Below are positions 34,353 through 43,186 of a stretch of DNA of 64,000 nt, piece by piece. The DNA is from an uncultured Clostridia bacterium. GTDB taxonomy: Bacteria > Bacillota > Clostridia > Christensenellales > Pumilibacteraceae. A program made the translations under genes and the position numbers. The notes under the pieces were generated by a model. It saw only the letters and a program-made list of their open reading frames with translations. It was not told the DNA's origin and did not search any database. The stretch is from positions 62,001 through 126,000 of the forward strand of contig CAOJOK010000001.1 in NCBI GenBank assembly GCA_948440265.1, in the 5' to 3' direction. Numbering within the stretch: position 1 is the stretch's first letter; each line of letters starts with the position of its first letter.

Positions 34353-35528
34353 GTGCTTAAAGGAAAGACTGTTGTTATAGGAGTTTGCGGCGGTATAGCG
34401 GCTTATAAGGTATGCAGCCTTGTGAGTATGCTGAAAAAAGCCGAAGCCGATGTTCACGTGGTAATGACGAAAAATGCCACGCAGTTTGTCGCGCCGCTGA
34501 CTTTCGAAACTCTTTCCGGAAACCGAGTGGTAAGCGATACTTTCGACAGGAATTTCACTTGGGAAGTGGAGCACGTTTCGCTGGCAAAAAAGGCGGATTT
34601 GTTTGTAATCGCGCCTTGCACAGCAAATGTTATGGCAAAGTTTGCCTGCGGAATTGCGGACGACTTTTTGACGACGACGCTGCTTGCCGCAACTTGTCCC
34701 GTTCTGATTGCGCCTGCTATGAATACAAATATGTATTTTGCGGCGGCAACGGTCAAAAACCGCGAAACCCTGCAAAACCGCGGCTGCTTTTTCGTGGATG
34801 CGCAAAGCGGAAGATTGGCTTGCGGCGACAACGGCAAAGGCAGACTTGCCGAACCCGAAGAAATATTCGAAAAGATAAACGAAATATTGAATCCAAAAGC
34901 CGACTTCGAGGGCAAAACCGTATTGATAACGGCAGGCGCCACCCGCGAACCTATAGACCCCGTGCGGTTTATTTCCAACCGTTCGAGCGGTAAAATGGGT
35001 ATGGCTCTTTGCAGTGCCGTGAAACGCCGCGGCGGAAAAGTCATTCTCGTCGCAGGCTGTACAAGCGTGCCGCCCTGCGATTATGACGAGCTTATAAGCG
35101 CGGAAACCACGCGCGAAATGTATGACGCCGTTATGGGAAATCTCGAAAAGTGCGATATCGTGATTAAGGCGGCGGCGCCGTCCGATTATTCCGTGACTTT
35201 TTCCGACCAAAAAATCAAGTCCAAATCGCTGACGGTGGAATTGAAAAAGAATCCGGATATTGCGGAAGCCGTGGGCAAAGTCAAGGGAAATAAAAAACTT
35301 GTAATTTTCTGCGCGGAAACGCAAAATCTCAAAGCCAATGCGCGCAAGAAACTTGCCTGCAAAAATGCGGATATGGTCGTCGCAAACGATGTGACGGTCA
35401 GCGGCGCAGGGTTTGACGTCGACACCAATATAGCTACGTTGATAACAAAAGACAGGGAGTATGACTGTCCGAAAATGAGCAAGAAAGAGCTTGCGGACGT
35501 CATCTTGGACGAGATTTGCAAGTTATGA
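34353..35528 (+). CDS. coaBC: Bifunctional phosphopantothenoylcysteine decarboxylase/phosphopantothenate-cysteine ligase
   Basis: The protein has 391 residues, GTG start, SD GAGG in the rpoZ end. It carries two steps of coenzyme A synthesis. The N-terminal flavodoxin-like CoaC domain has GVCGGIAAYK, HVSLAKKADLFVIAPCTANV (active-site His) and PAMNTNMY. The C-terminal CoaB domain begins near residue 185 with VLITAGATREPIDPVRFISNRSSGKMG and includes KAAAPSDY and LKKNPDI. The stop overlaps the priA ATG. Confidence 0.96.
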   Translation: MLKGKTVVIGVCGGIAAYKVCSLVSMLKKAEADVHVVMTKNATQFVAPLTFETLSGNRVVSDTFDRNFTWEVEHVSLAKKADLFVIAPCTANVMAKFACGIADDFLTTTLLAATCPVLIAPAMNTNMYFAAATVKNRETLQNRGCFFVDAQSGRLACGDNGKGRLAEPEEIFEKINEILNPKADFEGKTVLITAGATREPIDPVRFISNRSSGKMGMALCSAVKRRGGKVILVAGCTSVPPCDYDELISAETTREMYDAVMGNLEKCDIVIKAAAPSDYSVTFSDQKIKSKSLTVELKKNPDIAEAVGKVKGNKKLVIFCAETQNLKANARKKLACKNADMVVANDVTVSGAGFDVDTNIATLITKDREYDCPKMSKKELADVILDEICKL

Positions 35529-37729
35529 TTGCCGAAGTGATTGTGGATATAAGCGGCAGCGAAGTGGATAGAGTGTTCGATTATTCCGTCGCAGACGCCC
35601 CCGAAGTGCAAAGGGGAAGCCGTGTCGCCGTACCGTTCGGCAAACGGGAAATAGAAGGATATGTGACAAACCTCAAAGAAGATACCGATGTCGCGGCGGA
35701 CAAGCTTAAAAGCATTGTTCGGACGCTGGACGATTATCCTGTCATTACGGAAGAGATGTTCGAGCTTATGGCGTATATGCGCCGCAAATATCACCTGCGT
35801 ATCGTGGACGTACTGCGCCTGTTCATTCCGTCGCAAATGCGCGGCGGCAGGGTAAAAGAGCTGAAAAAGCAGTATGTGTCGTTGAGTGAAGAATTCCGCA
35901 GTAAGGACTTGGACGAATACATAAAGCCGTCTGCGAAAGCACAGCGCGACGTCTGTCTGTTCTTATGCGAAAACGGCGAGACCTCTTTGACGGAAATGAA
36001 CGAGAACTTTTCGGCGTCGGCAATACGCAACTTGATATCGCGGGATATACTTAAAGTCGGCGTTCGGGAAATTAAACGTACCCCGTATAAAAATATGGAC
36101 GAAAGCTCCGAAAAACCGCATACGCTTACGCCGCAGCAGCAATCGGCGTTGAATGTCGTTATGTCGGGGCAAAGCGATACGTTTTTATTGCACGGAGTGA
36201 CGGGAAGCGGCAAGACGGAAGTTTATATGCAGTGCATATCCAAGGCGCTTGCCGACGGTAAAGGCGCAATAATGCTCGTGCCGGAAATTTCGCTGACGCC
36301 TCAGGTCTTTAAATCCTTTAAGGCAAGATTCGGTCAAAATGTGGCGATTCTGCATAGCGGATTATCCGCAGGCGAGCGTTTTGACGAATGGCGGCGTCTG
36401 ATAAGCGGAGAAGCGTCCGTCGTTATCGGCGCACGCTCGGCGATTTTCGCACCGTTGCGAAATGTCGGCATAATAATCATAGACGAGGAGCACGATTCGA
36501 GTTATGCGTCGGAAAGCAATCCGCGCTATCGTACATACGACGTCGCGCGTTTCCGCGCCGATTATAATAACTGCAATCTCGTTATGGGCAGCGCCACTCC
36601 GTCTATAGAGTCGTATTACAATGCCCGAATCGGAAAATACCGTCTTGTCGAAATGCCGGAGCGCGTCAACAAACGCAGTCTGCCTCATATAGACATAGTT
36701 AATATGTCGGCGGAGTTTGCGGCAGGTAATAACGGAATATTCTCGCGCAGATTGGAGTCGGAACTTTACGAGTGTATCGAGAGCGGCAATCAGGCGATAA
36801 TTTTCTTAAACAGGCGCGGATACTCGTCTTATGTGATGTGCCGCAGTTGCGGCTATGTGGCAAAGTGCGAGCGATGCGACGTGTCGCTTGTGTATCATAA
36901 GGAAGAAAACGTCCTGAAATGCCACTATTGCGGCAACCGTTATTCGGCGCTGGATGTCTGTCCGAATTGTAAAAGCGCGCACATAAAGCGCGGTTTTGTC
37001 GGCACACAGCAGGTGGTGGAGCGTTTGGCGCAAATGTTTCCCGATAAAGAAATACTGCGTATGGATAACGATACGACGCAGACCAAGGATTCTCACGCCA
37101 CTATCTTGCAGAGATTTGCCTCGCGTAAGGCGTCGATTCTCGTGGGTACGCAAATGATTGCCAAAGGGCACGATTTTCCCGACGTAACGCTTGTGGGTAT
37201 AGTGGACGCGGATATGAGTCTGCATTTCAACGACTATCGCAGTACGGAGCGCACTTTTCAGCTCATCACGCAGGTGTCTGGCAGAGCGGGGCGGGACAGT
37301 AAGCCGGGAAAGGTGGTACTGCAAACGTTCACGCCGAATCACTATGTTTACAGGTTTGCCGCGGACGGCGACTATAAGGGCTTTTACGAAAAGGAAATAA
37401 ATCTTCGGGAAGTTACAAAGTATCCGCCGTTTGCGCTAATCGTCCGCATACTTGTGACTTCGGAAAACGAAGACGACTGTTTCGATACGCTCAAAAAAAT
37501 TTACGGCGACGTTATGGAATATGTCAATGCCCATAAGGAAGATTTTGCCTATGCCGCGGCTATGAAATCTCCCGTAAAAAGAATTCAGTCAAAATACCGT
37601 ATGCAAATGCTGGCGCGCATAACAAACGGAGCGGATACGGCATTGGATGCAATCTATGCGGCAACCGATAAGTATAGAAACGGTAAAACAGTGTGTTTTG
37701 TGGAAGTTAATCCCAATAATTTGAGTTGA
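35525..37729 (+). CDS. priA: Primosomal replication protein N' (PriA helicase)
   Basis: The protein has 734 residues from the ATG that overlaps the coaBC stop. It restarts stalled replication forks. The N-terminal DNA-binding domain begins AEVIVDISGSEVDRVFDYSV. The helicase core shows LLHGVTGSGKTEVY (Walker A), IIDEEHDSSY (DEEH box) and GSATPSIES. The zinc sites are the paired CRSCGYVAKCERC and CHYCGNRY...CPNC knuckles (about 440-480). GRAGRD is motif VI. It is in its usual place before def. Confidence 0.97.
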   Translation: MIAEVIVDISGSEVDRVFDYSVADAPEVQRGSRVAVPFGKREIEGYVTNLKEDTDVAADKLKSIVRTLDDYPVITEEMFELMAYMRRKYHLRIVDVLRLFIPSQMRGGRVKELKKQYVSLSEEFRSKDLDEYIKPSAKAQRDVCLFLCENGETSLTEMNENFSASAIRNLISRDILKVGVREIKRTPYKNMDESSEKPHTLTPQQQSALNVVMSGQSDTFLLHGVTGSGKTEVYMQCISKALADGKGAIMLVPEISLTPQVFKSFKARFGQNVAILHSGLSAGERFDEWRRLISGEASVVIGARSAIFAPLRNVGIIIIDEEHDSSYASESNPRYRTYDVARFRADYNNCNLVMGSATPSIESYYNARIGKYRLVEMPERVNKRSLPHIDIVNMSAEFAAGNNGIFSRRLESELYECIESGNQAIIFLNRRGYSSYVMCRSCGYVAKCERCDVSLVYHKEENVLKCHYCGNRYSALDVCPNCKSAHIKRGFVGTQQVVERLAQMFPDKEILRMDNDTTQTKDSHATILQRFASRKASILVGTQMIAKGHDFPDVTLVGIVDADMSLHFNDYRSTERTFQLITQVSGRAGRDSKPGKVVLQTFTPNHYVYRFAADGDYKGFYEKEINLREVTKYPPFALIVRILVTSENEDDCFDTLKKIYGDVMEYVNAHKEDFAYAAAMKSPVKRIQSKYRMQMLARITNGADTALDAIYAATDKYRNGKTVCFVEVNPNNLS

Positions 37730-37738
37730 GGTGATATT

Positions 37739-38182
37739 ATGGCTACAAGAGGAATTGTAAAACTCGGCGAAAGTATATTGAGAGCAAAGTCGAGAGAAGT
37801 CGTTGATTTCAACGACAAACTGGCTTGTTTGATAGACGATATGTTCGAAACGATGTTCAAGGCGAACGGCGTGGGCCTTGCCGCGCCTCAGGTGGGGTTG
37901 CTGAAACGCGTCTGTGTCGTGTGTGTGGACGGTGTAATGAAATACGAACTTGTCAATCCCGTTATAGTCAAGTCGAGCGGAACGCAAATAGGGCAGGAAG
38001 GCTGTTTAAGCGTGCCCGACCGTAACGGCAATGTGGCACGTCCGAAAAAAATGACGGTCGAAGCGCAGGACCGAAACGGCAAAAAGCACGTCTATCAAGT
38101 CAGTGATTTCGAAGCCGTTGCTTTCAGTCACGAAATCGACCATCTGGACGGCGTGCTGTTTATCGATAAATTGGTAGATTAG
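37739..38182 (+). CDS. def: Peptide deformylase
   Basis: The protein has 147 residues. It removes the formyl group from new N-terminal methionine. All three family motifs are present: GVGLAAPQVG (motif 1), EGCLSVP (motif 2 with the metal-binding Cys) and HEIDHLDG (motif 3, HExxH). The length and short C-terminus fit type 1. SD GAGGTG right after priA. A gap of 62 nt without a gene precedes fmt. Confidence 0.97.
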   Translation: MATRGIVKLGESILRAKSREVVDFNDKLACLIDDMFETMFKANGVGLAAPQVGLLKRVCVVCVDGVMKYELVNPVIVKSSGTQIGQEGCLSVPDRNGNVARPKKMTVEAQDRNGKKHVYQVSDFEAVAFSHEIDHLDGVLFIDKLVD

Positions 38183-38244
38183 ATACGGGATATAAGTCAA
38201 TAACGGTATTTATGTCACGCATAACACTTTGAAAGGAGACGGAA

Positions 38245-39165
38245 TTGAAAGTAATTTTTCTCGGAACGCCGGATTTTGCGGTCGCGTCTTTAAAAGCTCT
38301 CATAAAATCCAAACACGAAGTCGTTGCCGTTGTGTCCCAACCCGACCGGGCAAAGGATAGAAAGGGCAATCTTTTGCCTACGCCCGTAAAGGTCGCCGCG
38401 CAGGAAAATGGTATCGAAGTGTATCAATTCGAAAAAATCCGTACCGACGGAATAGAGATATTGAAATCGATTGACGCGGATATAATGGTAACTGCGGCAT
38501 ACGGGCAGATTTTGAGTCGTGAAATTTTGGAAATGAAACGATTTGGCGTGATAAACGTGCACGCGTCTTTGCTGCCTAAATACCGCGGAAGCGCGCCCAT
38601 ACAGTGGGCGGTCATAAACGGTGAAACGGAAACGGGAATAACCATTATGCAGACCGACGTCGGGGTAGACAGCGGCGCAATGCTGTCAAGCGTAAAAACG
38701 CCCATAGGAGAGAACGAAACGGCGGGAGAGCTGACCGACAGGCTGAAAGAGATGGGCGCCGATTTGTTAATCGAAACGCTGGAGCTCTTGTCGAAAAACA
38801 AAATAATCGCCGTGCCGCAGGACGAAATGTCTGCGACAAAGTGCCGAATGTTGGAAAAAGCAGACGGACATCTGGATTTTACGCGCAATAAACGGGAGAT
38901 TGTTTGCAGGTGCAACGGTGTTACGCCTTTTCCGGGCGCTTATGCCGTGCTTGACGGAACGCCCGTAAAAATAGGGAAGGTTCTTTCCGTAAGCGGCAAT
39001 TACGGAAAGTGCGGCAAAATTTCGGTTGTCGGCAATGAAATGATTGCGGCGTGTGCCGACGGCGGAATAAAAATATTGCAGTTACAGCTTCCGGGAAAGA
39101 ATATGATGCTTGCCAAAGATTTTTTGCGCGGTCATAGGCTTAATGACGGAGCGGAGTTTGTATGA
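38245..39165 (+). CDS. fmt: Methionyl-tRNA formyltransferase
   Basis: The protein has 306 residues from a TTG at 38245 behind AAAGGAG (38232). It formylates initiator Met-tRNA. The signature HASLLPKYRGSAPIQWAVINGE (folate-binding Asn/His/Asp active site) and QTDVGVDSGAML are intact. The C-terminal OB-like domain carries CRCNGVTPFPGAY. It partners with def as a formylation/deformylation pair. The stop overlaps the rsmB ATG. Confidence 0.96.
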   Translation: MKVIFLGTPDFAVASLKALIKSKHEVVAVVSQPDRAKDRKGNLLPTPVKVAAQENGIEVYQFEKIRTDGIEILKSIDADIMVTAAYGQILSREILEMKRFGVINVHASLLPKYRGSAPIQWAVINGETETGITIMQTDVGVDSGAMLSSVKTPIGENETAGELTDRLKEMGADLLIETLELLSKNKIIAVPQDEMSATKCRMLEKADGHLDFTRNKREIVCRCNGVTPFPGAYAVLDGTPVKIGKVLSVSGNYGKCGKISVVGNEMIAACADGGIKILQLQLPGKNMMLAKDFLRGHRLNDGAEFV

Positions 39166-40472
39166 AGAAATCGAGAGAAAGAATATGCCATAATGCGCTT
39201 ATGCTCGTATATCGTGACGGAGCATATTCTTCTCACGCACTTTCCGACGCCATAAAGGACGATAGAGAGGAATACGAGTTTGTCACAAGGCTGTTTTACG
39301 GCGTACTGGAAAGAGATGTGACGCTGACGTACATAATTGACAAACTGACGAAAAAGCGTCCCAAAACGGCGGTTATGACGGTTTTGAAAATGGGCGTCTA
39401 TATGCTGCGTTATATGAATGTGCACGACTATGCGGCGGTAGACGGCTGTGTGAAGCTGACGAAAGAGCTCGGCAAAAGCGGCGTTGCGGATTTTGTAAAT
39501 GCGGTACTGCGTAAATCCGCCGATGTAAAATTGCCTGCAAGGGGTGAAGTTTCGGAAGCGGAGTATGTTTCCGTAAATTGCGGACTGCCCGTATGGCTTG
39601 CTGAAAAGCTCATCGGGCAATACGGCGTCGACTTTGTGGAAAATATGATGCGTTCGGACGAATTTCGCACGCATATCAGATTAAGAAAGGGCGTGGATTC
39701 GGGGAAATTCGAAACAGTGCTTTCAAAATATGAAGATATATCCGCAAGCAAAACAAAATACGGGTATTATGTCACGCATAACACATTAAATTTGCTCCAA
39801 AAAAGGCATAATTTGTCTCAAAGCGATTTCGCAGTGCAATCATTGGCGTCTATAATTGCCGCACAGTGCTATTGTGACGGACTTGATTCAAATTCGAAAG
39901 TTTTGGATTTGTGTGCCGCACCGGGCGGAAAAGCCGTGTATATTGCCGAAAATATCGGCTGCGACGTCTGCGCCTGCGACATACACCCTCATCGATTGGA
40001 GCTGATACGCTCTTACGCAAAGAGAATGAATGTCGATATAAATGCGGTGCTTAACGACGCTTGTGTGGAGCGCGGTGATTGGCTCGGTTATTTTGATTGC
40101 GTAATTTGCGATGTGCCGTGCAGCGGTACGGGCGATTTGCGCAGTAAGCCGGACATCTTATTGAACAAAAGTAGCGAAAAGGTGTCCGAGCTTTCCAAAT
40201 TGCAGTCGAAGATTTTACGGCAGGCAAGCCGATATGTGAAATCGGGCGGAAAACTTTGTTATTCGACGTGCTCCGTGCTTTGCGAAGAAAACGATGAGGT
40301 TGTGAAGAAATTTATAGAACATAATCCGAGTTTTTCGATAACGGACTGTTCGGACCTTGCGGTAAATTCGAAAACCGTCGGTGAAGCGGTTTCTTCTGAC
40401 GGGTTCGTAAAATTGTTTCCGCATACGCATAATACCGATGGATTTTTCGTTGCCGTTATGCGGCGCGATTAA
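39162..40472 (+). CDS. rsmB: 16S rRNA m5C967 methyltransferase RsmB
   Basis: The protein has 436 residues. An N-terminal NusB-like helical domain (residues 1-140, FVTRLFYGVLERDVTLTYIIDKL) is fused to a SAM methyltransferase: VLDLCAAPGGKAVYIAE (motif I), CDVPCSGTGDLRSKPD (motif IV, Pro-Cys), and LCYSTCSVL (motif VI, catalytic Cys). It overlaps fmt by 4 nt and continues the def-fmt-rsmB-rlmN order. Confidence 0.96.
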   Translation: MKKSRERICHNALMLVYRDGAYSSHALSDAIKDDREEYEFVTRLFYGVLERDVTLTYIIDKLTKKRPKTAVMTVLKMGVYMLRYMNVHDYAAVDGCVKLTKELGKSGVADFVNAVLRKSADVKLPARGEVSEAEYVSVNCGLPVWLAEKLIGQYGVDFVENMMRSDEFRTHIRLRKGVDSGKFETVLSKYEDISASKTKYGYYVTHNTLNLLQKRHNLSQSDFAVQSLASIIAAQCYCDGLDSNSKVLDLCAAPGGKAVYIAENIGCDVCACDIHPHRLELIRSYAKRMNVDINAVLNDACVERGDWLGYFDCVICDVPCSGTGDLRSKPDILLNKSSEKVSELSKLQSKILRQASRYVKSGGKLCYSTCSVLCEENDEVVKKFIEHNPSFSITDCSDLAVNSKTVGEAVSSDGFVKLFPHTHNTDGFFVAVMRRD

Positions 40473-40486
40473 GGACAGGAAGACAT

Positions 40487-41518
40487 ATGATTTTACTTGA
40501 TTTAAACATAGAAGAATTGAAAGAATTGCTTGCGCCATACGATTGCCGTTCGTTCAGAGCCCAGCAAGTCTACAAATGGCTGGCAAACGGCTGTGACTTT
40601 TCGGAAATGAGCGATTTGCCGAAAAGCCTGCGCGATAAATTGGGCGAGAATCATACTGCACAGCCGATTGTCATTTTAGAATCGATAAAATCCAAGGACA
40701 GTTCCGTGAAATTTTTGTATCGTCTGATTGACGGCAATATCATAGAAGGCGTTTTTATGCCGCACGATTACGGCAACACTCTCTGCGTGTCCACGCAGGT
40801 CGGGTGCCGTATGGGGTGCGAGTTCTGCGCGTCGGGGATAGGCGGTCTGGTCCGCAACCTTTCGGCAGGAGAAATTTTGGGGCAAGTCACCGCGGTGAAC
40901 AGGTTTTTGGGCGGAAACGTCAGTGACAGAAAGATTATGAATATCGTGCTTATGGGAAGCGGCGAACCGCTGGACAATTTCGACAACGTGGTCAAGTTCA
41001 TAGATTTGGTATCCGCTCCGTACGGCTTGAATATAGGAAAAAGGTCGGTTTCGCTGTCCACTTGCGGACTGACGGAAAAAATGCGCGAGCTTGCTGATTT
41101 GGGACTGGGAGTGACGTTATCCGTGTCGTTGCACGCCACGCTTGACGAATACAGGCGAAAGCTTATGCTGATTGCGAACAAATATTCCGTGACCGACGTT
41201 ATTGCGGCGGCGCGTTACTATTTCCAAAAGACGGGACGGCGCGTCATTTTCGAGTATTCTATGGTAAAAGGCGTCAATATGAGTTTTTTGGATGCGAAAA
41301 GATTGGCGGAACTCACAAAAGGTATGTCTGCGCATATAAATTTGATTATGCTTAACAAAGTGGAAGGCAAAAACATTGCAGGCTGTACAAAACAGGAAGG
41401 CGAACGCTTTTGCGAAAAACTGCGCGAGCTCGGCGTGTCTGCCACAGTCAGGCGCTCTATGGGCAGTGACGTCGCAGGCGCCTGCGGACAACTGCGCCGC
41501 AGTCGAATAAACGGATAA
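40487..41518 (+). CDS. rlmN: Dual-specificity RNA methyltransferase RlmN
   Basis: The protein has 343 residues. A radical-SAM enzyme methylating C2 of A2503 in 23S rRNA and A37 in tRNA. CRMGCEFCASG gives the CxxxCxxC cluster motif (about residues 108-115). GSGEPLDNFDN and the C-terminal GSDVAGACGQL, whose Cys carries the methyl intermediate, are both seen. The gap to rpe is only 27 nt. In Bacillus the genes prpC, prkC and rsgA lie between, and they are missing here. Confidence 0.97.
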   Translation: MILLDLNIEELKELLAPYDCRSFRAQQVYKWLANGCDFSEMSDLPKSLRDKLGENHTAQPIVILESIKSKDSSVKFLYRLIDGNIIEGVFMPHDYGNTLCVSTQVGCRMGCEFCASGIGGLVRNLSAGEILGQVTAVNRFLGGNVSDRKIMNIVLMGSGEPLDNFDNVVKFIDLVSAPYGLNIGKRSVSLSTCGLTEKMRELADLGLGVTLSVSLHATLDEYRRKLMLIANKYSVTDVIAAARYYFQKTGRRVIFEYSMVKGVNMSFLDAKRLAELTKGMSAHINLIMLNKVEGKNIAGCTKQEGERFCEKLRELGVSATVRRSMGSDVAGACGQLRRSRING

Positions 41519-41545
41519 AGAACGATAGGTAAACAAGGAGAAACT

Positions 41546-42217
41546 GTGTCAATGATTTTCAAAAGCAAAAAAACTATGATAGCTCCGTCGATTTTAAGTG
41601 CGGATTTCAGCCGAATAGGAGACGAAGTGTCGAAATTGAAATCGGCAGGAGCGGATATCGTTCATTGCGACGTTATGGACGGACATTTTGTTCCGAATTT
41701 GACGTTCGGCGCCAAATTCATTAAAGATTTGCGCAAGACTTCCGATTTGCCTTTCGATGTGCATCTGATGATTTCCGAACCCGAAAGGTATGTCGGCGAT
41801 TTTATAAAGGCAGGCGCAAACAGTATAACTTTTCATTTTGAAGCGCAAAACAAACCGGAGAAACTGCTGTCGGAAATTCGTGCGGCAAATGTAATGTGTG
41901 GATTGGCAGTAAGTCCCGATACGCCGATTTCCGCGATAGAAAAATATATTCCTATGTGTGACATAATAGTGGTTATGAGCGTATATCCGGGCTTCGGCGG
42001 ACAAAAGTTTATAGAAAAATCGTATGAAAAAATAAAAAGCCTTAAAACGTTTATAGAAAAAAACGACTGCGACACTCTGATAGAAATCGACGGCGGTGTA
42101 ACGTTTGAAAATGCGTCTTTGATAAAAAAATGCGGTGCCGATATACTTGTCGCCGGAAATGCGGTGTTCGGTGCCGACGACATAGCAAAAGCCGTCGAAA
42201 CGTTGAGAAAAGTATGA
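41546..42217 (+). CDS. rpe: Ribulose-phosphate 3-epimerase
   Basis: The protein has 223 residues. TIM-barrel epimerase of the pentose phosphate pathway. APSILSADF, VHCDVMDGHFVPNLTFG, VHLMISEPERY, MSVYPGFGGQKFI and EIDGGVTFENA are the conserved strands with metal-binding His and Asp residues. The GTG at 41546 is 5 nt from AAGGAG; ATG 41552 is an alternative two codons later. The stop overlaps the thiN ATG. Confidence 0.96.
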   Translation: MSMIFKSKKTMIAPSILSADFSRIGDEVSKLKSAGADIVHCDVMDGHFVPNLTFGAKFIKDLRKTSDLPFDVHLMISEPERYVGDFIKAGANSITFHFEAQNKPEKLLSEIRAANVMCGLAVSPDTPISAIEKYIPMCDIIVVMSVYPGFGGQKFIEKSYEKIKSLKTFIEKNDCDTLIEIDGGVTFENASLIKKCGADILVAGNAVFGADDIAKAVETLRKV

Positions 42218-42852
42218 TAGATACAAAAAAGAAAGGGGCGCTGTTATTTTTAAACGGGCGCGCTCCGCGTAGTGAAATATTGCGAAAGATTGATTTCGCC
42301 GATTTTTTCGTTGTGTGTGCCGACGGCGCATATAACTATTTACGGGAATACTGCCGTCCCGATTTGTTAATCGGCGACTTCGATTCTCTGCAAGGCGATT
42401 TGCCGAAAGACATACACTCGGAAAAATATCCGGTAAAGAAAGATTACACGGATTCGCAGCTTGCCCTGCGTAGAATTGCGGAGCGCGGTTTTAAGCTGGT
42501 TGATATATACGGCTCATTCGGAGACAGACCCGACCACGTAATGATAAATTATTCCTTGCTGTCAATGGCGGACGGGCTCGGTTGTACTGCGGTGATACGC
42601 GACGAGTTGTTTGACGTGTATTATATAACGGAGAGAAAACCGTTTAAGCAGACGGTAAAAATCGGCAAAACGGTGTCGTTGGTACCATACGGAGACAAAA
42701 CGCATATATTGTATACAAAAGGACTGCTGTTCGACGCTTGCGACGTTTGGGTGGATAAAGCGAATATTTTTACCACTTCGAACACGGCGGTGGGAGAAGA
42801 CGTCGAATATGTTTTAAAATGCGGAGCGGCACTTTTGTTTGTTGAAAACTGA
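42214..42852 (+). CDS. thiN: Thiamine pyrophosphokinase
   Basis: The protein has 212 residues from the ATG that overlaps the rpe stop (ATGATAG). It transfers pyrophosphate from ATP to thiamine. Seen are FVVCADGAYNYL, DLLIGDFDSLQGDLP (metal-binding GDFDS), KDYTDSQLALRRI (usually KD.TD.E.A) and YGSFGDRPDHVMIN (GG.GGR.DH type). The C-terminal beta domain binds thiamine (YTTSNTAVGE-like end). spoVM follows 21 nt downstream, as in Bacillus. Confidence 0.93.
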   Translation: MIDTKKKGALLFLNGRAPRSEILRKIDFADFFVVCADGAYNYLREYCRPDLLIGDFDSLQGDLPKDIHSEKYPVKKDYTDSQLALRRIAERGFKLVDIYGSFGDRPDHVMINYSLLSMADGLGCTAVIRDELFDVYYITERKPFKQTVKIGKTVSLVPYGDKTHILYTKGLLFDACDVWVDKANIFTTSNTAVGEDVEYVLKCGAALLFVEN

Positions 42853-42873
42853 TATATGGAGGTTTTGTCTGTC

Positions 42874-42957
42874 GTGAAAATAATATGTGTTAAAGCACCT
42901 GTTTTTTTAAGAGGCATTTTGAGATGCTTATTTATTAAAAAATCAAAAAAGGTTTAA
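42874..42957 (+). CDS. spoVM: SpoVM, 27-residue spore coat/cortex assembly peptide
   Basis: This gene is too short for usual ORF finding. GTG at 42874 opens 27 codons: VKIICVKAPVFLRGILR, then a basic tail ending KKSKKV. Aligned without gaps to Bacillus SpoVM (MKFYTIKLPKFLGGIVRAML), it keeps Lys2, Lys7, Pro9, Phe11-Leu12, Gly14-Ile15 and Arg17. It forms the same amphipathic helix that senses forespore membrane curvature and recruits SpoIVA. GGAGG lies at 42858, 11 nt upstream; an in-frame ATG at 42856 overlaps that site and is less likely. The position directly after thiN is the conserved spoVM position. Confidence 0.85.
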   Translation: MKIICVKAPVFLRGILRCLFIKKSKKV

Positions 42958-42992
42958 ATTTTATTTACTTATAGAAATATTTTTCGACATTT

Positions 42993-43030
42993 GCGTCATA
43001 AAAGGACATAATTTCTTTTATGACGCTTTT
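42993..43030 (+). terminator. Terminator after spoVM
   Basis: GCGTCATAAAAG (42993-43004), 10-nt loop, CTTTTATGACGC (43015-43026), TTTT. A perfect 12-bp stem closes the long housekeeping operon. Downstream to 43100 the sequence is AT-rich and holds no gene. Confidence 0.85.
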
Positions 43031-43100
43031 AAAATTCGACAAATTTGGAAATTATAATGAAATTTATGTTAAATTTTGATAAAATATTACATTAAAACGC

Positions 43101-43129
43101 TTGATTTTGCCGAAAAATGGTGTTATAAT
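43101..43129 (+). promoter_or_regulatory. Sigma-A promoter of the Spo0A-like gene
   Basis: TTGATT (43101-43106), 17-nt spacer, TATAAT (43124-43129). It is followed by a very AT-rich leader of about 50 nt before AAAGGAG. Confidence 0.75.
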
Positions 43130-43186
43130 CGTCGTATCTTTCAAAACGATTTAAAAAAAATTTTAAATTTTAAAGGAGTTGTGTTT

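Noticed and set aside
42853..43186. Search for a riboswitch or further small RNA in the AT-rich gap between thiN and the Spo0A-like gene
   Set aside because: Beyond spoVM, a perfect terminator and one promoter, no conserved riboswitch core could be recognised.
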